Shown: positions 1 through 6,085, numbered from the stretch's first letter. The stretch: DNA of 6,557 nt from an uncultured Polymorphobacter sp. (GCA_937871645.1 CALMPZ010000432.1:1-6557), one strand, 5' to 3'. Notes: generated from the letters alone by a model not told the origin. Made by a program: numbers and translations.

Positions 1-1
1 G

Positions 2-571
2 GTGTTGGCTCCGGCGACTAAAGACATCCCGGCGGTGGTAGGCACAATGCCGAACAGCGACGCTTGTCTCGCCGCTGAACCGCCGCCCGTCGTATCCGGC
101 TTGGGAATAGGCACAGCCCAGCGTCGGGCCAAATGGTGGCCTGCTGTTGCGCGCGCAGAGTGCCAGCATGGGCTGCCACCGGGGCTCCTCGACGCATTGA
201 TCCTTGCAGAATCCGGGTATGTCGAGTTTGCCACCAGCTCGGCAGGCGCGCGGGGCCTAACCCAATTGATGCCAGCAACCGCGAGCGAACTTGGCGTCGT
301 AGATCGATACGACCCGCTTGGAAGCATCGACGGCGGTGCGCGCTATTTGCACAATATGCTGGAGCAGTTCGGCTCGGTAACGCTGGCGTTGGCGGCATAC
401 AACGCCGGCCCGAAGGCGGTCAGCCGGTCCAACGGCATTCCGGCGAACACGGAAACTCCGGGATATGTTCGACGCGTGCTTGCTTACTGGCCTTTGACGG
501 CGGGCTCGCCAATTCAGCGGCTGCGCCAGACCGCACAGCTGCTCGGGTTCACTGGCGTGAGCAATGACTGA
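2..571 (+). CDS. Lytic transglycosylase, SLT domain (VirB1-like), 5' end outside the window
   Basis: The product is a peptidoglycan lytic transglycosylase, which cleaves the MurNAc-GlcNAc bond in the periplasm; in conjugation clusters such enzymes make room for the transfer apparatus. The SLT (goose-lysozyme-like) domain covers about residues 55-165 of the visible 189. The likely catalytic Glu is E70 in LILAESGY. It is followed by GARGLTQLMPATA (82-94), GGARYL (111-116), ALAAYNAGPKAV (129-140) and TPGYVRRVL (152-160), the standard motif series. The frame is open to the window edge. GTG at 2 could be a start, but no signal peptide is visible, so the gene probably begins upstream. The stop at 569-571 overlaps an ATG at 564, as if a coupled gene once followed. 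The family assignment is firm; the conjugation role is inferred from similarity to VirB1-type proteins, since no other transfer gene is in view. Confidence 0.88.
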   Translation: MLAPATKDIPAVVGTMPNSDACLAAEPPPVVSGLGIGTAQRRAKWWPAVARAECQHGLPPGLLDALILAESGYVEFATSSAGARGLTQLMPATASELGVVDRYDPLGSIDGGARYLHNMLEQFGSVTLALAAYNAGPKAVSRSNGIPANTETPGYVRRVLAYWPLTAGSPIQRLRQTAQLLGFTGVSND

Positions 572-701
572 GCGTGTTGCCGTCCAGCGGCCTTTTTGGC
601 AAGTTCGGGGCCGGTTGCTGTCGGGCAGCTTTATGACGCCGATCTCTCCAAAGCTGCCGCTCGCGGAGGGGGGTAGCTGGCCACAGTCTACGTGGTGCTA
701 G
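564..701 (+). other. Doubtful 45-codon ORF overlapping the transglycosylase stop
   Basis: ATG at 564-566 overlaps the transglycosylase stop (569-571), and the frame runs to TAG at 699-701. The 45-residue product begins MTERVAVQRPFWQVRGR and matches no family I recognise. The overlap is typical of translationally coupled operon genes. The short length and the lack of any domain suggest either a remnant of a downstream gene cut by recombination or chance. No Shine-Dalgarno sequence is needed if the two are coupled, so its absence is not informative. Confidence 0.25.
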
Positions 702-808
702 GCATTACCGCGTTGATCAAGTATCTCGTTTGCGACAACAGAATGCAGGACGGAAGCATACGCCATTACAGCTGGATCGAGGATCGTTTTGGGCGTGGTA
801 GTAGGTGA
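692..808 (+). other. Doubtful 38-codon ORF with one hydrophobic segment
   Basis: A frame opens after TAG at 674-676, with GTG at 692 as a possible start, and ends at TGA 806-808. The product has a short hydrophobic stretch (VVLGITALIKYLVC) followed by a charged tail (RHYSWIEDRFGR). A purine-rich GGAGGGG run at 665-671 lies too far from GTG 692 (about 20 bases) for ideal spacing, and would sit better before CTG 677 in the same frame. It overlaps the first 20 bases of the ATP-grasp gene. It may be a small membrane peptide, the tail of a disrupted gene, or chance; I cannot decide from sequence alone. Confidence 0.2.
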
Positions 809-2069
809 TGACGTTGCCGAACGATTGAATCAGGGCTGCCACTGCATCACGCTCGACAGATTGGCGTTGCAACGGGCGCTTGACGCGGAGGTTGGCGCCC
901 CAGGGTTTGCTGCGACCCTGACGGCCTCTCACCCCTCGCTCTTCTCCAACGTTCCAGTGTTCGTTGCGCCCGACACCATGTTGGCCATGGCACGCGCCGT
1001 TGAGGCCATCGAAGCCGCAGCACTGTTGCCGGACTACCGAGCTGCAGTTCTAGCGTGGGCACCGGAAATCGCCTCGACTGATTTCGGCCCCGCCGGGGCG
1101 CTGATGGGGTATGACTTTCACATCACGCCCGAAGGGCCACGGCTGATCGAAGTCAACACCAATGCCGGTGGCGCCTTTTTCAACGCGCTGCTCGCCGAGG
1201 CGCAACGCGGATGTTGCGCCGACGCGCGGCTTTCGATCAACACGATCGCGGATGCGCAAGATTTCGGTGCCAGAATTGCTGCGATGTTTGTCGCCGAATG
1301 GCAGCGACAACGAGGCAGCGGACGACCGATGACGATCGCAATCGTTGACGATTCTCCCGAAACGCAATTTCTGTACCCGGAATTTAAGCTTGCCCAAGCG
1401 CTACTCGACAACCACGACATCGATACGGTGATTGTCGACGCTGCCGAACTCGTCGCCGATGAAATCGGGCTGAGTATTGATGGCCGCAGGATCGACCTTG
1501 TCTATAACCGGCTTGTGGATTTCGGGCTCGAGGAACCACGCCATGCCGCTTTGCGCGCCGCCTATGCCCGCGGCAAGGTCGTGGTCACGCCCAACCCGCA
1601 TGTTCATGCGCTGCTCGCCGACAAGCGAAACCTGACGTTGTTGTCCGATCCTGTGCTCCTCGCCGAATGGGGCCTGAGGGCCAAATTTTGTGACACTCTC
1701 CGCGCGACTGTGCCGCGGACTGTGTCCGTTTCGCCAGTCAACGCTGACGAGCTTTGGGAGAAGCGCCGGCTATGGTTCTTCAAGCCCGCACGTGGACATG
1801 GCAGCAAGGCCGCCTATCGTGGCGACAAGATCACCCGCAAGGTCTGGGCCGACATCTTGGCGGGCGACTACGTCGCACAAGCGTTCGCGGCGCCCTCGGG
1901 CCGGTCGGTCGTGATCGACGGACAGTCCAGCGCGCTGAAGGTCGACATCAGATTATATACTTATGCCGGAGAAGTCCTGCTAACCGCCGCGCGCTTGTAT
2001 CAAGGGCAGACAACAAACATGCGCACCCCGGGCGGCGGATTTGCCCCTGTGCTCGAACGCGGGGCATAG
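789..2069 (+). CDS. ATP-grasp-like protein of unknown substrate
   Basis: This 426-residue protein looks like an ATP-grasp ligase; such enzymes join a carboxylate to an amine or thiol through an acyl phosphate. The N-terminal third has MGYDFH (106-111) and LIEVNTNAGG (119-128). The middle has a Rossmann-like strand TIAIVDDSPETQF (182-194) and YNRLVDF (239-245), as in pre-ATP-grasp domains. The C-terminal third has FKPARGHGSKAAYRG (331-345), resembling the ATP-binding lysine and glycine loop. It also has KVDIRLYTYAGEV (384-396) and ARLYQGQTTNMRTPGGGF (401-418), resembling the metal-binding end of the fold. The protein is predicted cytosolic, with no signal peptide. The start chosen is TTG 789, with GAGGA at 779-783 five bases upstream; GTG 795 is possible. 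The same frame is open back to 717 without an ATG, GTG or TTG, so the true N-terminus may be longer or missing. The specific family and substrate are not recognised. Confidence 0.7.
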   Translation: MGVVVGDDVAERLNQGCHCITLDRLALQRALDAEVGAPGFAATLTASHPSLFSNVPVFVAPDTMLAMARAVEAIEAAALLPDYRAAVLAWAPEIASTDFGPAGALMGYDFHITPEGPRLIEVNTNAGGAFFNALLAEAQRGCCADARLSINTIADAQDFGARIAAMFVAEWQRQRGSGRPMTIAIVDDSPETQFLYPEFKLAQALLDNHDIDTVIVDAAELVADEIGLSIDGRRIDLVYNRLVDFGLEEPRHAALRAAYARGKVVVTPNPHVHALLADKRNLTLLSDPVLLAEWGLRAKFCDTLRATVPRTVSVSPVNADELWEKRRLWFFKPARGHGSKAAYRGDKITRKVWADILAGDYVAQAFAAPSGRSVVIDGQSSALKVDIRLYTYAGEVLLTAARLYQGQTTNMRTPGGGFAPVLERGA

Positions 2070-2178
2070 TCAGGTGCATAGGGACGACGACCTCTGGCGC
2101 GAATTGAGTTTTCTCGGTAGCAGTCTGTGCTGTCATCAGGGTTTGGTTCAGAAAAGTTGGCCAAAAGGAAAGTGAACA

Positions 2179-2658
2179 TTGAAGCCGTCAACAACAGCAT
2201 TCTGGTCAGGCTTGGCGCTCTTTGCGATCGCCTCGATTTCAACACCCGCGAACGCTGACCCGGCGTCAGACCGCAATGCAGCTGAAGTGCGCGACGTCCT
2301 CGCTACCTACAAAGCCGCGATCGAACGCCTCGACATGCGCGGCACCGAGCGACTGTTCACGCCCGACTCGCGAATTTTCGAATCGGGCGGCGATGAGGGC
2401 AGCTACACGCATTACCTTGAGCATCATCTCGGACCAGAATTTGCCGAGTTCAAGACCTTCCGGTTCAACGACTACAAGATCGAAGTGCGTTTTGAAGGGC
2501 CAGTCGCGATCACGATCGAAACCTACGGCTATCGGATTGTACCCAAGGCGGGCGCACCCGCAGACCGCATTGGCGTCCAAACCAGCGTGCTCAGGCAGAC
2601 CGAAGCTGGCTGGAAGGTGATCAATATGCACAGTTCGTCGCGCAAGCCACCGAAGTAA
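2179..2658 (+). CDS. Secreted NTF2-like (DUF4440/SnoaL-type) protein
   Basis: The product is a 159-residue protein with a Sec signal peptide: a hydrophobic core at about 8-20 and a likely cut after ANA (24-26). The mature part is an NTF2-like cone fold: a helix AAEVRDVLATYKAAIERLD (34-52), then LFTPDSRIFESGG (59-71), HYLEHHLGPEF (78-88), a strand pair around 100-120, and the closing strand GWKVINMHSSSRK (144-156). The family binds small hydrophobic ligands or serves as a scaffold; some members are enzymes. The start is TTG 2179, preceded by a good Shine-Dalgarno AAGGAAAG at 2165-2172, and an in-frame TGA at 2173-2175 excludes a longer form. It lies 109 bases after the ATP-grasp gene on the same strand, so co-transcription is possible but unproven. 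From general knowledge, relatives of this type are often found near copper-resistance genes in sphingomonads, but no metal-binding motif is obvious. Confidence 0.8.
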   Translation: MKPSTTAFWSGLALFAIASISTPANADPASDRNAAEVRDVLATYKAAIERLDMRGTERLFTPDSRIFESGGDEGSYTHYLEHHLGPEFAEFKTFRFNDYKIEVRFEGPVAITIETYGYRIVPKAGAPADRIGVQTSVLRQTEAGWKVINMHSSSRKPPK

Positions 2659-2778
2659 ACCTGGCGCTGTCGCCACCGGCTCGTCGGGTAATTCCCCCCT
2701 CGACCCATCGCAAATTCCAACTGCGATATTTGCCGCTGCCATCAATCCGGCGGCTAGATGTCCCAGACCAAATGGTGA

Positions 2779-2806
2779 GCGGCCGGTGCTGCTAAGCGCC
2801 GGCCGC
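2779..2806. terminator. GC-rich hairpin between convergent genes
   Basis: A 12-bp stem with a 4-base loop lies between the convergent ends of the NTF2-like gene and the SH3-like gene. The left arm is GCGGCCGGTGCT (2779-2790), the loop GCTA, and the right arm AGCGCCGGCCGC (2795-2806); the only non-Watson-Crick pair is T:G. It begins 5 bases past the stop of the minus-strand gene. No clean T-run follows on either strand (the plus strand has only CTCATTTCTT), so it may be a weak intrinsic terminator or a 3'-end protecting stem serving both genes. Confidence 0.55.
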
Positions 2807-2811
2807 CTCGC

Positions 2812-3177
2812 TCATTTCTTCAATTCGACAATGTCATTCGTGGCAGCCTTGCCGCTCACCACAGTGGCCGTTGCGAAATGGTCATCGATGATCGCATCGA
2901 TATGCACGGTGCCGACGTTTGTACGTTGCGGCGTTGGCGCACCCTTCGCGCCGCCGGGAACCATTTTCACCTGGACGACATTCAGCACCTGTCCTGGCGT
3001 CGCACCATCGGCCTTGCCGACGCAGATGGTTGCCACGTCGCCCGACATGCTGACGATCGATCCGCGCATGAACATGGTGTGTCCGATTCCGGTTGCGCTC
3101 GCAGGTGATGCGATTGCGAGAGGTGCCGCTGCAAGCACCAATGCGGCTACAAATGCGCGTCTGATGTTATTCGACAT
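2812..3177 (-). CDS. Small secreted protein with SH3-like beta fold, function unknown
   Basis: The product is a 121-residue exported protein. The signal peptide spans residues 1-28 (positive start NNIRR, hydrophobic 8-22, cut after ASA at 26-28). The mature part of about 93 residues reads as beta strands with a G-x-V pattern: GSIVSMSGDVATICVG (39-54), GATPGQVLNVVQV (58-70), a Pro/Gly-rich loop (73-85), NVGTVHIDAIIDDHFATATV (87-106), and a final VSGKAATNDIVEL (107-119). This resembles the SH3-like barrels found in periplasmic and flagellar accessory proteins, but I do not recognise a named family. The start at 3177 is chosen because AGGAG lies 7 bases upstream (complement of 3185-3189) and a proper signal peptide begins there; an upstream ATG at 3234 would add 19 residues without a leader. 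There is one cysteine (C52) and no His/Met metal cluster beyond an N-terminal HTMFM. Its place between copB and a secreted NTF2-like gene suggests a periplasmic role, which is inference. Confidence 0.72.
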   Translation of the reverse strand: MSNNIRRAFVAALVLAAAPLAIASPASATGIGHTMFMRGSIVSMSGDVATICVGKADGATPGQVLNVVQVKMVPGGAKGAPTPQRTNVGTVHIDAIIDDHFATATVVSGKAATNDIVELKK

Positions 3178-3260
3178 CGTGTTTCTCCTAAGGTGCAACT
3201 CCATTTTGCTGTTCGGGGCCTCGCTGCAATGCACCCGACAGGCTGGCGTTTTCGTTCAGC

Positions 3261-3288
3261 GATATAAATAATATATGCCATAGACCAA
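3261..3288 (-). promoter_or_regulatory. Possible sigma-70-type promoter for the SH3-like gene
   Basis: On the minus strand, TTGGTC (complement of 3283-3288) and TATATC (complement of 3261-3266) are separated by 16 bases. They resemble -35 and -10 elements in an otherwise AT-rich tract. A transcript from here would have a leader of roughly 75-80 bases before the ATG at 3177. Matches of this quality occur by chance in AT-rich DNA, so it is a candidate only. Confidence 0.35.
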
Positions 3289-3297
3289 CACTAAAAT

Positions 3298-3318
3298 CCG
3301 TAAAACTACGTAATACGG
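3298..3318. promoter_or_regulatory. Possible operator: paired CGTAA repeats inside a CCGTA/TACGG dyad
   Basis: Two direct copies of CGTAA (3299-3303 and 3309-3313) are 10 bases apart, about one helix turn. They lie within an inverted repeat CCGTA (3298-3302) and TACGG (3314-3318). The element sits 10 bases upstream of the putative -35 of the SH3-like gene, where an activator would bind. Helix-spaced direct repeats of about 5 bases are typical of OmpR/PhoB-family response regulators, which include copper regulators of the CopR type, but no regulator gene of that kind is in the window. Confidence 0.3.
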
Positions 3319-3449
3319 CGTCCTTGTGAGGCTATATTGCACACCAAATTAGATTTTTTGCATATATAGAAAGTCAATTTCTACCTATTTCACAGGTAAA
3401 ATTCTAGTATCTACGAGTTACATATTTCGATATTTCTATGTGAATTGTA

Positions 3450-4355
3450 TTATATCCACATCCTGATTCCGAATACTATGCTGGAATTATGAACGTCGTT
3501 ACCGCCCATACGCGCGAAGTCCGCGGTTTTGCCGATCTTGCTGTCGTAGGAAATGCCGAAGTACGGAGCGAACTCGCGGCGGATTTCGTAACGCAGCCGC
3601 AGGCCGAGTTCGATGTTCGACACGCCGGCGCCGATCCCGGTCTCGGCGATGTCCTGCGCCGAAAGATTGGCCTCGATGCGCGGCTGTAGGATCAGGCGCT
3701 GGGTGATGCGCTGGTCGTAATAGCCTTGCAGGCGACCGAGCAGTTCGCCGTGGTTAGATAGAAATACCGCCGCCTCGGTTTCAAACCAATAGGGCAGCAC
3801 GCCTTCGACGCCGATCGTGGCATAGGTGCGTGCGGGCGTTGGCTGGAAATCCTGCCGCAGGCCGGCCTGCAGGTTAAAATAGGGGCCGATTGCATGTGAA
3901 AACAGCGCCTGTACTTCGCCCGTTTCGAGACCGCCGCGCGTGCTGCCTTCACCTTCCGATTTCAGCACGAACCGGTTGATGTCCCCGCCGAACCACGCCT
4001 GGCCGTCCCAGCGGTAGCCGTCGCTGCCGTTGCGCACCTGATATTCGGCGATATTGAACAACAGCATATATGCGGGCATTCCGCCGTGTTCCTGCAGCAT
4101 GGCGGCATAGGCCGCGTCCATCGCGCCTGGCGGATAAAGCCGCTCAGCCGCGAGTCCCGGCGGTGCGGGCGGCGGCTGCGTCGCCGCATCAGTGGCGGGT
4201 GCAGACTGCACCGCGGCAGCCGCCGGTACATCAGCAGATTGCGACGGCGACATGGTCATGCCGGGCATCGCGTGCATTGCCGGATCATGCGTTTGCGCAG
4301 CTGCGGGCGCGGCGGCGACCAGCGCTACGGCGATGACAAGGCGCGCGACGATCAT
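3450..4355 (-). CDS. copB: Copper resistance protein CopB (outer membrane)
   Basis: CopB is an outer-membrane beta-barrel-like protein that works with CopA in copper sequestration or resistance. The 301-residue product has a signal peptide (1-21, ending PAAAQ). A short Met/His segment (HDPAMHAMPGMTM) and an Ala/Pro/Gln-rich linker follow. The CopB domain then runs to the C-terminus, with GYRWDGQAWFGGDINRF, EVQALFSHAIGPYFNLQAGL, the GVEGVLPYWFETEAAVFLS block, IEANLSAQDIAETGIGAGVS and EFAPYFGISYDSKIG, and ends in an outer-membrane-type strand VFGIRMWI. The ATG at 4355 is chosen because it overlaps the copA stop by four bases (ATGA) and starts a leader; the open frame extends upstream but lies within copA. 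Compared with the classic plasmid CopB, the Met-rich repeat array is much reduced. The last dozen codons are AT-rich and use ATA and AGG, unlike the rest of the gene. Confidence 0.93.
   Translation of the reverse strand: MIVARLVIAVALVAAAPAAAQTHDPAMHAMPGMTMSPSQSADVPAAAAVQSAPATDAATQPPPAPPGLAAERLYPPGAMDAAYAAMLQEHGGMPAYMLLFNIAEYQVRNGSDGYRWDGQAWFGGDINRFVLKSEGEGSTRGGLETGEVQALFSHAIGPYFNLQAGLRQDFQPTPARTYATIGVEGVLPYWFETEAAVFLSNHGELLGRLQGYYDQRITQRLILQPRIEANLSAQDIAETGIGAGVSNIELGLRLRYEIRREFAPYFGISYDSKIGKTADFARMGGNDVHNSSIVFGIRMWI
4352..4355 (-). promoter_or_regulatory. ATGA overlap coupling copA and copB translation
   Basis: On the minus strand the copB ATG (4355-4353) and the copA TGA (4354-4352) share bases in ATGA. 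Such overlaps usually allow ribosomes finishing the first gene to restart on the second, giving linked amounts of CopA and CopB. The overlap also fixes the copB start, because the longer copB frame would lie entirely within copA. Confidence 0.8.
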
Positions 4356-6085
4356 GCGGTGTCGCCGTCGAGCGGGCGCACCGTCACTACCTGAAACATG
4401 CCCGCGTGCATGTGGTAGAGCATGTGGCAGTGGAACGCCCAATCGCCCGGCGCATCGGCGGTCAGATCGAACGTGACGGTGCCGCCCGGCAGCACGCTGA
4501 CAGTATGTTTGCGCGGGTGGAAACCCGGCGTGTCGCTGGTAACCACCTCGAAAAAATGCCCGTGCAGGTGGATCGGGTGCGCCATCATCGTGTCGTTGAC
4601 CAGCTTGACCCGCACGCGCTCGTCACGCCGGAACGGCAATTTAGCCTTGAGCGGGCTGAGACTGACACCGTCGAACGACCACATGTAGCGCTCCATGTTG
4701 CCGGTCAGGTGGATTTCGAGCGACCGCGACGGTGGCCGGGGATCGGGATTGGGATCGAGGGCTACGAGGTCGCGATAGGTGAGCACCTTGTGGCCGACAT
4801 CCGCGAGCCCCTGTCCCGGCTCGCCTGTGCGGTCGACGGGCATTGGTGCGATCGTCTGCACGCCTGGCCCCATCCGCACCTGTGGTGCGTTCTTCGGATT
4901 GCGCATCGACATGTCCATCGCCGACGTGTCGATGCCCGCCGCCGCCATTGCGGCCATGCCCGACATGTCCATACCCATGTCCTTCATCGTCGCCAACGGG
5001 CGCTGACGCAGCGGCGGCACTGCGGCGACCATCCCGGCACGCGGCGCCAGCGTGGCGCGCGCCATGCCCGACCGGTCGACGGCTTCGGCGACCAGCGTGA
5101 ACGCGCGGTCGTCGCCTGGCTTGGTCTCGATGATGACATCATAGGTTTCGGCGACGGCGATCTGCAGCTCGGCGACTTTCACCGGACGCACATCGTTGCC
5201 GTCGGCCTGAACCACCGTCATGTCGATCCCCGGTATGCGAAAATTGAAATAGGTCATCGCAGCGGCATTGATGATCCGCAGCCGGACACGCTCCCCCGGT
5301 GTGAACAGCGCGGTCCAATTATCCTTCGGGCCATGGCCGTTGACGAGATAGGTGTAAGTAGATCCGGTAACGTCGGAAATATCGGTCGGGTCCATGCGCA
5401 TATTGGCCCATTCGGCGCGGTCGGCAGCGTTTTGTCCCTCGCCCGCGAGCAATCCACCGAGCGTTTGCCGCTGATGGTTGAAATAGCCCGGCTGTTGACG
5501 CAGCTTGAGCATGACGGCGTGCGGGTGCATCGCGCTCCAGTCGGACAGCACGATGATGTGTTCGCGGTCGTAGGCAACAGGATCGGCACCGGCAGGGTCG
5601 ATTACGATCGGCCCCATGTGACCGATCTGCTCCTGCAGGCCCGAATGGCTGTGATACCAATAGGTGCCGGCCTGACGTACGGGGAAATCGTAGACGAAGG
5701 TCTCGCCTGGCCGAATGCCTGGGAAGCTCAGGCCCGGGACACCGTCCATCTGGAACGGCAGCAACAGCCCATGCCAATGGATCGAGCTATCTTCGGACAG
5801 CGTGTTCGTTACCGCCAACCGGACGTTCTGCCCCTGCTTCAGCCGGATCAGCGGCCCGGGCACGGTGCCATTGACCGTGACCGCATGGCTCATCCGCCCG
5901 TCGACCTCAAACGCAGCATGACCGATGGTCAAGGCGATGTCGGTACCGGAAACCATCGGCAGCGGCGTGGCGAGCCCGGTTGTGGCGCTGCGTGCCCAGC
6001 TCGGGAACAGGGCGTTCATGGACAGACCGGCAGCGGCTAATGGCGTCCCGCGCAGGAATTGGCGACGATTGACAGTGCGGGGCAT
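4352..6085 (-). CDS. copA: Copper resistance multicopper oxidase CopA, Tat-exported
   Basis: CopA is a periplasmic multicopper oxidase, thought to oxidise Cu(I) and bind copper. The 577-residue product, near the usual family length, starts with a twin-arginine leader (NRRQFLRG at 6-13, hydrophobic stretch, cut near 31-34). The copper ligand motifs are all present: HWHG (103-106), HSH (145-147), HPIHLHGHFF (503-512) and HCHMLYHMHAGM (552-563). C553 and M563 are the type 1 copper Cys and axial Met. The three cupredoxin domains cover about 45-165, 175-350 and 430-570. A Met-rich insert (367-394, MKDMGMDMSGM then MDMSM) is a likely extra Cu(I) binding site. ATG 6085 has AAAGG six bases upstream (complement of 6092-6096). 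It lies 78 bases after the sigma factor gene and overlaps copB by four bases, so the three probably form one operon. No key ligand is missing. Confidence 0.96.
   Translation of the reverse strand: MPRTVNRRQFLRGTPLAAAGLSMNALFPSWARSATTGLATPLPMVSGTDIALTIGHAAFEVDGRMSHAVTVNGTVPGPLIRLKQGQNVRLAVTNTLSEDSSIHWHGLLLPFQMDGVPGLSFPGIRPGETFVYDFPVRQAGTYWYHSHSGLQEQIGHMGPIVIDPAGADPVAYDREHIIVLSDWSAMHPHAVMLKLRQQPGYFNHQRQTLGGLLAGEGQNAADRAEWANMRMDPTDISDVTGSTYTYLVNGHGPKDNWTALFTPGERVRLRIINAAAMTYFNFRIPGIDMTVVQADGNDVRPVKVAELQIAVAETYDVIIETKPGDDRAFTLVAEAVDRSGMARATLAPRAGMVAAVPPLRQRPLATMKDMGMDMSGMAAMAAAGIDTSAMDMSMRNPKNAPQVRMGPGVQTIAPMPVDRTGEPGQGLADVGHKVLTYRDLVALDPNPDPRPPSRSLEIHLTGNMERYMWSFDGVSLSPLKAKLPFRRDERVRVKLVNDTMMAHPIHLHGHFFEVVTSDTPGFHPRKHTVSVLPGGTVTFDLTADAPGDWAFHCHMLYHMHAGMFQVVTVRPLDGDTA

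Larger units (their letters stand above)
3178..3449. other. AT-rich intergenic region between copB and the SH3-like gene
   Basis: These 272 bases carry no credible reading frame on either strand. From about 3260 rightwards the composition falls sharply: a hand count gives 49 G/C of 160 bases over 3301-3460, while the flanking genes are clearly GC-rich. It contains the Shine-Dalgarno of the SH3-like gene at its left end, the candidate promoter and operator listed separately, and a weak imperfect hairpin (3377-3386 with 3394-3402) lacking a T-run on the side needed to end copB transcription. It could be a promoter region bound by a nucleoid protein, or a scar of foreign DNA. Confidence 0.6.

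Noticed and set aside
692..808. Short upstream ORF as a peptide substrate of the ATP-grasp protein
   Set aside because: Precursor peptide and ligase pairs exist in peptide natural-product pathways, but this frame has a poor start, overlaps the ligase gene, and lacks a recognisable leader/core layout.
2662..2675. TGGCG-CTGT-CGCCA mini-hairpin after the NTF2-like gene
   Set aside because: A five-base-pair stem without a T-run is too weak to call a terminator; the larger hairpin at 2779-2806 is the better candidate.
2266..2745. Minus-strand open frame opposite the NTF2-like gene
   Set aside because: It is antisense to a gene with a clear signal peptide, ribosome site and fold pattern, and shows no domain of its own.
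2786..3271. Plus-strand open frame opposite the SH3-like gene
   Set aside because: The minus-strand gene has a strong Shine-Dalgarno and signal peptide. The plus-strand product has no recognisable domain and begins inside the terminator hairpin.
3377..3402. Hairpin in the AT-rich region as a copB terminator
   Set aside because: The stem is short and imperfect (one bulge, 7-base loop), and no T-run follows in the direction of copB transcription.
4406..6040. Plus-strand open frame of about 544 codons opposite copA
   Set aside because: It lies wholly antisense to copA, whose motifs are intact. Its product is rich in Arg, His and Val without domains, as expected from the reverse frame of a GC-rich gene.
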